Notes under the pieces: generated by a model
Database searches by the model: none
Seen by the model: only the letters and a program-made list of their open reading frames with translations
Told to the model about the DNA's origin: nothing
In this document: piece by piece, positions 11,780 to 22,140 of the stretch
Layout: the number at the start of each line of letters is the position of its first letter
Position numbering within the stretch: position 1 is the first letter of the stretch
Made by a program: the position numbers and the translations under genes
Assembly: GCA_029204225.1 (NCBI GenBank)
Contig: CM055092.1
Coordinates: forward strand, 11,984,310-12,048,309
DNA length: 64,000 bases
Reading direction: 5' to 3'
Origin: Diphasiastrum complanatum
Lineage: Eukaryota; Streptophyta; Lycopodiopsida; Lycopodiales; Lycopodiaceae

Positions 11780-12819
11780 TGATTTTAAGGTCAAGGATTC
11801 TAAGCAAATGCTATTTTCAGAGTTCGACATGATTGATCTGGGTGAAGCTCACTTCTGTCTGGGCATTCAGATCCATAGAGACAGAGCGAGACGACTGATC
11901 TATATCACTCAACAAACGTATCTTCACAATGTTCTTAACAGATACAATCTAATAAACTGCAAATTAACTCACTCATCGATGGATCCAGGCCTGCATTTGT
12001 CAAAGGACCAATGTCTCTAGACCAAGCAGGAAGAGGAGCAGATGAGAGAGTATCCTTGTCAATCGATACTTGGATCTCTCATGTATGCAATGGTTTGTAC
12101 AAGACCTGACATCTCTTTTGCAGTAAGCTCACTCAGCCAATATATGGCTAATCCTGGCATTACTCATTGGAAGGCTTTCATAAGGGTCATGAGGTATATT
12201 TGAGCTACCATGGACCAGTGCATCTGCTATGGAGAAGTCAACAACGAAAATCTTCATCAGGTTAGTGAATATTCGAATGCAAGCTGGGGAGGAGATGTAG
12301 ACAATCATAAGTCCACATCTGGATTTACATTTTTCTTCAGCGACGGTCCTATCTCGTGGAACAGTCGTAAGCAAACCTCTATCGCTCTTTCTTTTACAGA
12401 AAAAAAAAATACATTGCTGCTTCCCAATCTATTAAAGAAGCATTTTGGTTGAGAAATTTATTGTTAGACATTAGTTTGTATCAGTACAACCCCACAATTA
12501 TATTCTGTGATAATCATAGTGTTATTGCCTTATTGGCCAACCCTAGATTTCACTCTAGGAGTAAGCACATTGAAATCAGATATCACTACAGATAATTGTG
12601 GGGTTGTACTGATACAAACTAATGTCTAACAGTAAATTTCTCAACCAAAATGCTTCTTTAAGCTTCTTTAAGGTTCTCAACAAGGAGGTAAGCTTAACGT
12701 ACTGTAGAATGCAGGACATGGTTGCAGATATATTCACAAAGGCATTAAGTGTTAATGCACACAACAAGTTTTGTGCATTGCTTAGTCTGAAGATCAAGGC
12801 ATTCACGGATCCAGATTAA
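11780..12819 (+). pseudogene. Ty1/copia reverse transcriptase C-terminus and RNase H (relic)
   Basis: Plus-strand 3' third of a copia pol. In order: the tail of the reverse transcriptase (FDMIDLGEAHFCLGIQIHRDR), the connection region (GSLMYAMVCTRPDISFAVSS), RNase H (EYSNASWGGDVDNHKSTSGF and SKHIEIRYHY), and the end (TYCRMQDMVADIFTKAL). Premature stops occur near 12018 and 12200, and the RNase H active-site Asp is replaced (SNAS instead of the usual SD-D/A). A 70-bp inverted duplication interrupts the frame just before the last segment. The polypurine tract and 3' LTR follow directly. Everything 5' of the reverse transcriptase tail is missing. Confidence 0.88.
12432..12661. repeat. 70-bp inverted duplication inside the copia RNase H
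   Basis: Positions 12432-12501 and 12592-12661 are reverse complements over 70 bases with one mismatch that I can see (AATAAA against AGTAAA), separated by 90 bases. The left arm is the normal coding copy (KKHFG, then RNLLLDISLYQYNPTI in another frame); the right arm is an extra inverted copy wedged between the HIEIRYHY and KEVSLTYCR coding segments. Confidence 0.93.
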
Positions 12820-12826
12820 GGGGGGG
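12818..12826 (+). other. Polypurine tract of the copia relic
   Basis: AAGGGGGGG immediately before TGTTGGATT, the expected start of the 3' LTR. This is the plus-strand primer site used in reverse transcription of the family. Confidence 0.82.
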
Positions 12827-13365
12827 TGTTGGATTTATCTCGTTTACTCTCCTAAATCCTATGTGAATCTGCCTCCATTCATGCTATTGTATTTTACTTG
12901 TGTTGTCGTACAGTTTGCATATTTACATGTAAAATAAGCAGGCGACTGTCTGCATAAATACAAGTAAACTTTCGTAGGCAAAAAAGACGACACTGTGTTT
13001 TTACATGTGATTTGTGACAAGCGAAAAAGGTGACATTGCCCTACAAATGCTAAAGGTGCCCTTGTAGAAAAGCGAAGGTACCCTATAAATCAGTTTTTAA
13101 GGCATTTGTCAGAGTGTCGCGTTTTTTGCATATTCACCAACGTTAATTTCATCGAAGGCTGACGTCGCAGCCTTCTCACGCGACGTCAGCGTGTGAGTAT
13201 AGCATCAGAGATAACAACATCAAAAGCTTATCAGAGAGAGACGAAGTAGATGCTTTCGTGCATCGAGTATTGTCAATAATAGGCTTATCACCTTTTACAG
13301 ATTGGATCAGCTTTGTGAAACATGCGGTTTCGTCCGCTATTGTCTAGTGCTCACCTGCATTATTG
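12827..13365 (+). repeat. 3' LTR of the copia relic (outer end uncertain)
   Basis: Begins with TGTTGGATTTATC after the polypurine tract. The outer edge, put near the CA around 13363, is a guess because no partner LTR is present. The segment around 13215-13360 (from CATCAGAGAGAGACG, through GTAGATGCTTTCGTGCA, to TGCTCACCTGCA) resembles 22465-22600 inside the nested insert of the large copia, so the two belong to related families. Confidence 0.6.
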
Positions 13366-16090
13366 ACTTGTATATTTCGTTATACTTAATCTGATTATAG
13401 CTCTGTTTGTTCTACGTTCAGATTTGTGTCAATATTGCTATGCTTTCTATATTCTGTCTGAATTTCTTATTGCTTAATCTGGTAGTCTGCTCTTCGTGAA
13501 TAATTATTAGTCTAGTTGTTTACGACTAATATTTAGTCTTGCCTTTCGCGACTGATTATCGGTCTAGCTCAGTCTAGCTCTTCATAATAAATTATCTTTT
13601 TGATGTTCTTGATGCTTAATGTTTGGCTACGTAATCAGATCGAACGTGATTTCTATCACTAATGTTCTGTTCGAGTCTGATAGGCGTAGTCATGCTTAAG
13701 AAAAGAGTTAGATAGCCTATTCCGTTGCGCACAAACTTTTTCCATTTGAGTTCGTTTCTTTTTTGAGTTTCGAGTTCGCTTTTTTTTGTGTTCATTTCTT
13801 TTTGAGCTATCCTCGCTTCACACCTCTCTTTCCCAATAGTTGACACGTTCTTGGGTGTGGCAATGTTTTCATGCATGTGAATGGTTGGGCCCCACCTGGG
13901 AACCCATGCTTGACAGGTTGGGCCACATGTGAAGAGGCCCTAAGTAGAACAAAGAGAGATGGCAACTTGGGCATCTAGAGGTTATGCTATAAATAAATAA
14001 AATTGGAATTGAAAACCAATAAAAATCTGTTGAAAGCACTTTCGTAACAAGCTTACAAGAATGTAGCAATATAAATGGTAAGAAATGAAGGAAAGTGTCA
14101 TTGTAGTGGTCATCCTATGAAGAAGAAGAAGAAAGAGTAGTCACAGGTTGATGCAGAAGCTAAGGACTTGACCTTAAATCTAATAGCATTTACCTTGAAC
14201 ATTAAGGTAGAGCAATCTGGATACAAACATGGTGTATATCCTTGTAATTTAACTTTGTCTTTAAATAAAACATTTTTAACAATATGTATTGCCTATAAAT
14301 ACTATTTTGTATAGCTTATTTAACCTACATTTAAGGAACTAGCAAATATACGTAGCATTTACACTTGTCCAATTCATTTTCATAAGTTTCAGGAGCAAGC
14401 TCCTTAGTATATGTCACTATGTAGTAGTCAAGGTTTGAGCATGTGCCTTTCAGACCTCAATAAACAACTCTACCCAACTCACTCTAGCCCATTTTTTGAC
14501 ACATGCCATGGCTTTGGAATAAATAATAACTTGGCCTTAGAGTGCCTCTTGGAGTTTATATGCAATATATCATGTTAAAAAATACGAGTGGACAGAAATT
14601 TTGCAATGATGTTTAGTATGAAATTATACTGGACTCAAATTTCATGATTTTGTTTATTAATATGAAATATTACTATGTAAGTGGCCCTTATATGTAGCAT
14701 GAAATAATATTAGATTTAGGTTCCAATGTGAATGCCTTAGTAAAACATTTGAAATGTTTTTGCTATTTACTTTAAGGAATTTCCCCACAAGAGAAAAAAA
14801 AAAAAAAGGATATCAAAATTTGAGCATCGATAACTTTCACATATGATATCAAATTAAGACTATGTAAAAAGGTAAGTGCTCCATTAATAATATTTGATGG
14901 GATATGTCCATGTTTTTATTTTATTATATTGTATGTGAAGCATTAACGACTCAATGGAATGTAGGTCCTAAATTAATTGGAATCACGTGTAGTTACATTA
15001 ATTATAACGACATTATTATGTGCTAGAATTGAAAGTTAATGGAATATTAGGTTGGTGGGTGGCAACTAATGTGATGGACCTAAAAGTTAAACGGTGATAA
15101 TGAGAAAAAAAAAAATTAGGTGCTATCATTGTCAAGTAAAGTCATTGATAAGGGCTTGTTTAGAATAAAATCATCATGTCGTGAAGTGTATATTTATGGT
15201 TCATGAGCAATATAGTTATTGTAGGTGTAACACTTAACACAAGTGTTGTTCTTTTGATTTAAGATTTGTTTCTTATAGCAATGAAGAGCTTGCTCAGTAT
15301 TATTTTTAGAGTAGGGAAAGAAAAAACTAAGACATAGGAGTTCTTCAGGGTAATATGTAGCCATTGTTAATTGCATTTCACTTGAGCACAAATTTGTATA
15401 GTGGAATCTTTTGACTTCATTGCCTTTGGTTTGGATTCTCAAATTGTTAAAAGTTCCTCAAGGCCAAGACTTTTCATGATATAAACCGTACCGGCCTCTA
15501 GCTTTAATTCTCAAATTTTGAAAAGTCTCTAAGATCATGTAGAGGCTCTTTTTTTACCATGGTAAGTGTAGTTTTACTCCAGCAAGATGACTCTGACACA
15601 AAAATATACCAAAGATGTAATATTCCACACTCATAGTATGCGATTTATATGTTGTATAACTCCCTCCATAATAGAAATCATAAAAAAAGTTTAAAAAATA
15701 GAAGGTTGTTGTAATGTTTTAAGTGACCTTAGTGCCAATAACAAGTGACTTTAGTTGATTAACTCAAAAGGCAATCTTCCATTGACATCAAGGGCTCTCC
15801 CTAAGACAACGAGTGAACATGGCTTGAATTCCAACTTGTGTGGACTAAATTGTATGCTTAGGTTTCACCTTACTTTGCCACCTTGTAATGTTGGGTGTAA
15901 GAGATGATATGAAGAAAGATAATGACAAGCTTTGAGGTAGATGTGTACGTGTATGCTCAAAGTTAAAAATCATTTAGTTTTAAAAAAATTGGAAAAAGTA
16001 GGATTGCATTTAAAGAGAATTCAGAATATAGAAGATATTTTTGTGCTCAAAATCATTTGTATTCTCGACTTTAATCAATCAATCATTAAT
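13366..16090. other. Stretch without recognised genes
   Basis: About 2.7 kb of AT-rich DNA. Short runs of GACTAATATT-like words occur near 13490-13560. No protein motif, RNA gene or clear element end is seen. Confidence 0.5.
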
Positions 16091-16097
16091 GTACTAT

Positions 16098-16236
16098 GCA
16101 AGGGGCCGGGCATAGGCCATTATGCCTGGTTTGGCTTTCCAAAAATATTTAGGCTTGGCCCCTTCGGTACCGATTTTAGTGTAATTTTTTTTGAAAAGCC
16201 GAATTGAGCAGAATGGCATCTGCCCGGTGCCTTCCA
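16098..16236. repeat. GC-rich foldback (imperfect inverted repeat)
   Basis: Two arms of about 38 bases (about 16102-16140 and 16190-16232) pair as an imperfect hairpin around a loop of roughly 50 bases. Shared blocks are CCGGGCA, GCCATT, TGC and GGCTTT. The left arm holds GGCCGGGCATAGGCCATTAT. The foldback is much richer in G and C than its surroundings and could be a small foldback element or an old hairpin locus. Confidence 0.65.
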
Positions 16237-16791
16237 CTGCGCAATGTGTACTTTGATGTTTTTCACATGTACATTATGAAGCATATTGAGCACTTTGACT
16301 TTTTTCGACCAGTCATAAACTGTCATGACACTTGACGCGCAGGCTGGAATGCGCACCACAAAATCTTTGAAAAAAACATATGCCTTTTTAATATGTTCAA
16401 ACACTAGGCATAAAATTCACAAAGTATTCATTCCGGAAATAAAATACTACACCGTAAACACAAATTAAAATCTATTGTATGAAATTTAAATCTGTAACGA
16501 TAGTATAATAGTAATTGTGTGTGCTTTTGTTTAAAATAATAATAATATGGTCACTGTAATATGTGTACATTGTTTGGTAATAAAGATATTTTAAACAAGT
16601 AAACATGTCGATTGTCATTATAAATTAATTTTAATTCACTTGAAATATGTAATGAAATTGTAATTTAAAATCATATTGTTTCATACATTTATAAAGTGCA
16701 TTTGAATGGTCATGTTGACATAGCATATCGATATTAAAGTCACCGACAATAATGACAAGAATATGTAATGCAATGTTTGAAAGAATTTTAT

Positions 16792-17902
16792 CTAATGTTT
16801 GAATAAAAGACAGCTGGTATTATGCATTGTGTAATTTTGAAGTGTTTGATTTTCCTTATATGCTATAGTTGTTCCTACAAATTTGTAATTGTCCAATGTA
16901 CAAAAAAAAAGGGAAAAATATGGGTGCTTGTACATGTTTTTTGTTTCCTGTAGACATAATATATGTGATGACATTAGATTTGAATTGGCACAAATATCAA
17001 AAATGTGATTTGGTAAGGATCGAGTGTTCAATGAGTAGATAATAAGATATGTGTTACAATGAATCCGGGTGTCAGGTATAGATAGATACCATTTTGCCGA
17101 GATACGAAGTCGGTAATTCTCAATTTGAACATTTTTATCTAGTTTAAAATTATTTGTTTGCAAAGGTGAAACAAAATGTAGATTAGCTATGTTCTGTACA
17201 CGTGTCAATGCTATATATGCCAAACCCTTTTGTCGAATACCATTCGAATTAAAAATTAATGTGTTCATAGTTAGTCCTTGTGCATGGGTAATGTGTGCCA
17301 ATAGGACTTTTCAAATAAATTCGTTGTTTTGTATTTCATTTCAAATATCCAAGAATCACATATGGACAACTTGGAACATGTCACCACATGTAATGACATC
17401 AAGGCCTCCAAAAAATTCATTGGGTTTATGTTTGATTGCACGTAGTCGTTGATCTGCAAATTGGAATGTTCTATGACCAATCAAGGATATTTCGTCGAAT
17501 ACTACAAGTTGTAAATCTTTGTATTTAATTGAAAGTTCTTGTAACGTATCAGAAGACAATGATGTAAGATGTACTGTATTTATAGGAATATGAAGGGCCA
17601 AATGAATTGTAGTACCATGTATATTGAACGCTGCTTTTTTGGTATATGCTAATAATAAGACTTTTGGTGATTCAACACTAGTTGATTTAAACTTGTAGTA
17701 ATGACGTAGTAAACCTTGTACCAAAGCTAACAAGGTAAATCTTTTGTTAGTCCCCGCTCCACCGGTCAAAAACAAATGAATTTTTTGTTTTGGTTGGGTT
17801 TGTTTACGATACATAATATCTGTAAAAATGAGGTGTTGTTCCATATTTAATGATCGTATATATTCAAAATATTTATTCTCGTCGAGAATATTGTATGTTA
17901 GA
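16792..17902 (-). pseudogene. Helitron Pif1-like helicase domain (relic, 3' part)
   Basis: Minus-strand SF1B helicase of the kind fused to the Helitron Rep. The Walker A region reads FLTGGAGTNKRFTLLALVQG, where the normal GGAGTGKS has become GGAGTNKR; the invariant Lys is kept but its neighbours are altered. Walker B reads VVFDEISLIG. The C-terminal Pif1 motifs AHITHAQGLTMN and GLAYIALTRVQNI follow at about 17200-17300. A frame change and a missing stretch lie between the two halves (17301-17356), so motifs III-V are not all present. The 5' continuation is displaced to 27116 and beyond by two nested insertions. The intact family would unwind DNA during rolling-circle transposition. Confidence 0.85.
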
Positions 17903-18598
17903 TGTATTGTGAAAGTACTGTACTTTAGGACCATAAATGGATCTACAAAAGATCCACAAGAGTGATTGGATGCTTGCTTAACAATCTATCAAAAAACTAG
18001 ATACAAAAAAGTTGATCTAGATTGGCAATTTGACAAACAACAAGCATTAACAATCAAAAGCATTGATAAACATTGAAATCCGAGCCCACACGTGCGTACT
18101 ATAGGCTGTAGTATGGCCTTCAACCTGATAAACAAGTAGAAATTTCATTTGGATCACAAAAACTCAATGTACATAGTGAACTAGCTTGAGATTGCCAATG
18201 AGCTCCAAAAATTTTCTATCTTCTCACTATGGGAGCTTGGAATACATAGCAAATTCGACTTCCTTCTTGAAGTTAGGTGGATTTCCAGTGTGTAATAAGG
18301 AAGTTAACTCACCTTTCTTGCACTAAAATGAAACCCTAGCCTAGATCCTAGAGTTATGCTTGGTAGGTGGCTAGTTGGTCAAATTTTCACCTTAAACTTA
18401 GGTGTAGGTCCTATAAAGTAGGGATGACCACCAAATAGACATGACCAATTCTCTTGAATTGACCTAACCTACATTAGGATGGGTTTTCCATGTGGCATCA
18501 TGGCCTCACATGTGCGGGACCCACTTGTGTACACAATTTACACTATTCTACATGGTTTTTGATCAAGCTAGATTTGCCAATTTTTGGCAATTCTTCAC
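17903..18598 (-). mobile_element. Solo LTR (inverted), interrupted near its end by the large copia
   Basis: Read on the minus strand, this is a diverged relative of the 692-bp LTR of the element at 18599-27104. Shared blocks run throughout, including AGTGAGAAGATAGAAAA and the CCATTTATGGTCCT region. It starts at 17908 with TGTGAAAG and originally ended with TTCACA. The last base of that end now lies at 27110, because the large copia inserted into TTCAC. The solo LTR is 692 bp, and its target duplication TGTAT is seen at 17903-17907 and 27111-27115. No internal copia sequence is attached, as expected after LTR-LTR recombination. It sits within the Helitron helicase. Confidence 0.9.
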
Positions 18599-19290
18599 TA
18601 TGAAAAATTGCCTACATTGGCAAATCTAGCCATGTAGAATATTGTACATTTTGTCAATATTGTTTGTTGGTTACTTGAATGGCCAAAGTGCCACTTGTAC
18701 ATACACACCTAAAGTAGGTTACCACGAGTCAAGAGGAGTAGTTGTGTCTATTTGGTAGTGATTCCTACTTTGTAGGATCTAGACCATGATTTATCATGAG
18801 ATTTGTACCTACCATGCACCTACCAAGCATGACTCTTGGATCTAGGCTAGGGTTTTCACATTAGGGCAAGAAAGTGGAGTCTACTTCCTTATTACATGCT
18901 GGATTTTCACCTAACTTTGCAAAGGAAGTGTGTTTTACTATGTATTTCCATTCTCCATAGTGAGAAGATAGAAAACTTTTTGGAGCCTCAAGGAGAAACT
19001 CGAGTTTCCTCTCATTGTATGGCGATTACTCTATTTTTCCAATGAAACCCAGCTTTGGCACTTTGTAAACACTGTCTACAGGCCGTACTACAACCTTATT
19101 TCCACACGTGTGGAGTTGGATTAGACTATTTGATCAATGCTTTGATTGTCTCTACTTGTTTCCTATCAAGCTGCTAAACTAGATCTTGTTTTCTGATGAC
19201 TAGTTTCTGATAGATTGTTTAACAAGCATATAATCACCTTGTGGATCATTCAAAGATCCATTTATGGTCCTTAGTACTGTACTTTTCACA
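18599..19290 (+). repeat. 5' LTR of the large copia
   Basis: 692 bp. It differs from the 3' LTR at seven positions that I can see, including the second base (TATGAAAA here, TGTGAAAA in the 3' copy). The termini TGTGAAAA and TTTTCACA are perfect inverted repeats in the 3' copy. Confidence 0.95.
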
Positions 19291-19303
19291 TGGTATCAGA
19301 ACC
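19291..19303 (+). other. Primer-binding site of the large copia
   Basis: TGGTATCAGAACC follows the 5' LTR directly. It is the initiator tRNA-Met type used by plant copia elements. Confidence 0.9.
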
Positions 19304-19829
19304 AAGTACAAGGCCATTGATCTGTGTTTGAATCTAATCCAGTTTTAGCAAGTTTTGGTGCAAAAAGCTAGTATTGGAAGGGCGAGCTGGTATCCAGGTT
19401 TTGGTGAGGGGATTTGATCCCAAACTTTTTCAGGATCAAAATCCGTACTGTTCACACGTGTGGGCATCTCTAAACCAGCATTTAATAACCCATATTCATT
19501 GGATCATAGAAAATTCATATGGTGTCAGTTTGATGTAATTTTTGGTGCAAATCCTAGGATAAGCTACCAAGATCACTTGCCATTGATTAGTTTTGAATTT
19601 GTTTCATGAAAACTAATTAATCTAGGCTGATTTCAGACCTTCTTAAAGTGGAAACCAGGTCTTGAAAGTACATTAAAGTGAATGAGAGAGATAGAGTCAG
19701 TTTTTGTCCAAGAATAGCCAAGATTGGCAAGATTTGTGCACTTGATGAACTGTACGTAACCGAGTTTCGATTTGTCCAAAAGGTACGTGGCCGAAAATAA
19801 TTTTTGGCGGCACTGCAAATTGGAATGGA

Positions 19830-20566
19830 TTGGCCTTTTTCCAGATGCCCAAATTTCGTATACTTTACTATACATATATCGTTGATTGTTATGGTATTCA
19901 TCGACGATTTTGTTATATGTTACCTTTGTGTCCTCCCAAAATGTTATCTGTGAAATCCAGTGCCAAGTTAATATATATAGATATAGAAGCATGCAATATA
20001 TTAAAAGCAACAATACGAACTTTTTTTATGTACATGTGCTTGATCTTGTTGTTCAAAACCATCGGCAACAGTTAACACACAACGATGATGTTCGTTGGTA
20101 GCAATGCCAATGATAACAACAACGTGCCTACGAGCATTGAGTTATGTATGTCCTTGTTCTCAGCTAACAAATGTATGCAGTCATCACGAAAATCTGCTGA
20201 ACATATTTCGGGAAAAAAGGCCACGCGCATGGGCAAATCAGAAATATGGACAATTTCGGTACTTTGTCTGAACACCATGGTGAAATTATATGATCCGTAA
20301 TCATTTCGCATATTTTTTTTTTCAACTCCAAAGGAAACAATACGAATACATTTCTCAATTTCAAGTTTATCTATAATGCCACGATAGTATGTTTCATAAA
20401 TTGACAATGTGATAGTACCAGCTTCATGCACGTCCATAACATCTAGTTTCAAGTACTGTGCGTATGGCACGTTCATCATAAATTTTTCATATTTGCAAAG
20501 TATATGTCCCTCAAAATATACATTAGATAGACCAAGTGCAATATCTGCAACAAACACTTGATGCAA
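19830..20566 (-). pseudogene. RPA-like OB-fold fragment, antisense in the copia leader
   Basis: A minus-strand frame (20566 to 20072, 164 residues) contains LDVMDVHEAGTITLSIYETY followed by YRGIIDKLEIEKCIRIVSFGV and DYGSYNFTMVFRQSTEIVHI. This reads like a single-strand-DNA-binding OB fold of the RPA70 type (strand, G-T-I turn, strand, y-R-G-I-I-D-K-L, long strand pair). Plant Helitrons often carry RPA-like genes. Open sequence continues in another frame down to about 19830. The fragment lies between the copia primer-binding site and the gag start, on the strand opposite to copia coding. It is therefore probably captured or inserted Helitron-derived DNA and not part of the copia proteins. It lacks a complete gene structure. 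The identification rests on pattern only. Confidence 0.6.
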
Positions 20567-20821
20567 ATTTGTTGGAGATGCTAGTGATGAATCATGATCT
20601 ATGCGTATGCCTTACTATCATCACCACGTTCCCAAAAAGTTTTTCTCTTTGAATTCATCTGTTCTATCATTCCAGCTTGTGAGGGAGTGATAGAACTGTG
20701 ATTACAAATCCATCTGTTGGATTAGAAGTCAACATTTGAGTGAAACACTGCAAGTTAGAAACCTTTGTGAGTTTCAGGTCCAAACAAATCTATATCTTGT
20801 GTGTAGAATCTTGCTAGTAAG

Positions 20822-22140
20822 ATGGGATCAGTGGGAGCCTACCTTCTAGAAGCTAGTGAGAGGTTAAATTCTACCAATTATGCTATTTGGAAAGTGAGGA
20901 TGGAGTCACTAATGGTGCTTCAGGATCTTTATGAGTTTCTAATAGATGATGAAGATGAACCTCTAGGTGCACAGGAATCAGTGAGATACAAGAAGAGGTC
21001 TAGGCTTGCACTTCACTGTATTAAGATAAATGTAAGCAATGATCTTTTAAGGGAAGTATCATCATGTAAGAGTGCTAAAGAGGCTTGGGAATCTTTAAAA
21101 TCTATCTATGAGTCTAGTAACACTTCGAGTGTTCTCATTCTTAGGAACCAGATTCTACAAAGCATGAAGAGGAGTGATGAGAATGCACAAGATTATGTGC
21201 TAAGAATCAAGTCTCTTAATAGGGAGTTAGCTTCCATTGGAGAGAAGATTCAAGATAGTGAGCTTGTTCAGATTGTCCTAAATGGTCTAGGGAGTGGCTT
21301 TACAAATTTGGTCCAAAGCTTTGCAATCCAAGACACTTTGCCTACTATAGAAAAGCTACACAGTGTATTAGTAGCTGAAGAGTGTAGAATGTTGCATACC
21401 AATGCAAGAATGAATGCTATTTCTCTGCAGGATGGTGATGAGAAAGCTAATTTCTCATTCAAAAGCAAGAAAAAGACCAATGGCAAGAAGAAGCACTTCA
21501 AGGAGACCAAGGAGGAGGATGAGGCTTCAAGCTCAAAGGGCAAGATCAAAGACAAGTCCAAGTACAAATGTTTTTTCTGTGTAAAGAAAGGACATTTTGC
21601 ATCAGAATGTCTCAAGAAGAAGAAGGCACAAGAGAGCAAACAAAGCAATATTGCACATCAGGAGGAAGAGGAGGATGAAGAGTCATCCTTGATGGTTTCC
21701 AGCAAACCACCATCATCCAAGAGCAACACCAATGATTCTTGGTGGATTGATAGTGGGGCAAGTTCCCACATGACATATCAAAAGGACATATTCTCCACCT
21801 TACTTTCTTACAATGACTTACATAGATCAATCTATACTGCAAGTAGTCAAGAATGTAAGATAAGTGGAATAGGAACAATTCCCTTGTATGTGGGATCATC
21901 CAAAAGGATGAATCTAGATAATGTTCTTTATGTTCCTAAGTTAACCAAGAATTTGCTTAGTGTTGGCCAGTTAATGGATAATGGCCTAGATGTACAATTT
22001 AAGCATGGAGTTTGTTCCATCCTTAGAAATGATGAATGTATAGCCAAAGGCTTTAAGCAAGGTAGATTGTTTAAGCTTGATAGTTGTGAAAGAGTGATAG
22101 CTAGCCATGAACTAAAGGGCATGTTGTATCAAATACAAGC
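20822..22140 (+). CDS. Copia gag, zinc knuckle and protease (interrupted at the 3' end)
   Basis: The start ATG at 20822 opens MGSVGAYLLEASERLNSTNY then AIWKVRMESLM, the normal start of a UBN2-type gag. The gag body runs to about residue 200. The CCHC zinc knuckle CFFCVKKGHFASEC lies near residue 250, and the aspartic protease motif WWIDSGASSHMTYQKD near residue 310. The GAG-pre-integrase region begins (NVLYVPKLTKNLLSVGQLMD) and is cut after MLYQIQA by the nested insert; the frame reaches a stop inside that insert at 22159. In the uninterrupted family the product is a polyprotein cleaved by its own protease. Only the insert breaks this segment. Confidence 0.9.

Noticed and set aside
16120-16404. 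94-codon minus-strand ORF as a further RPA-like gene
   Set aside because: Part of it is the foldback sequence, and the rest (MTVYDWSKKVKVLNML) is too short to assign to a family.
19291-19303. tRNA gene from tRNA-Met similarity at primer-binding sites (also 2041-2054)
   Set aside because: Only the short 3'-end complement is present, as in all copia elements; no cloverleaf can be drawn.
21268-21648. Minus-strand 126-codon frame inside copia gag
   Set aside because: Antisense shadow of the gag and zinc-knuckle coding sequence, without its own motifs.
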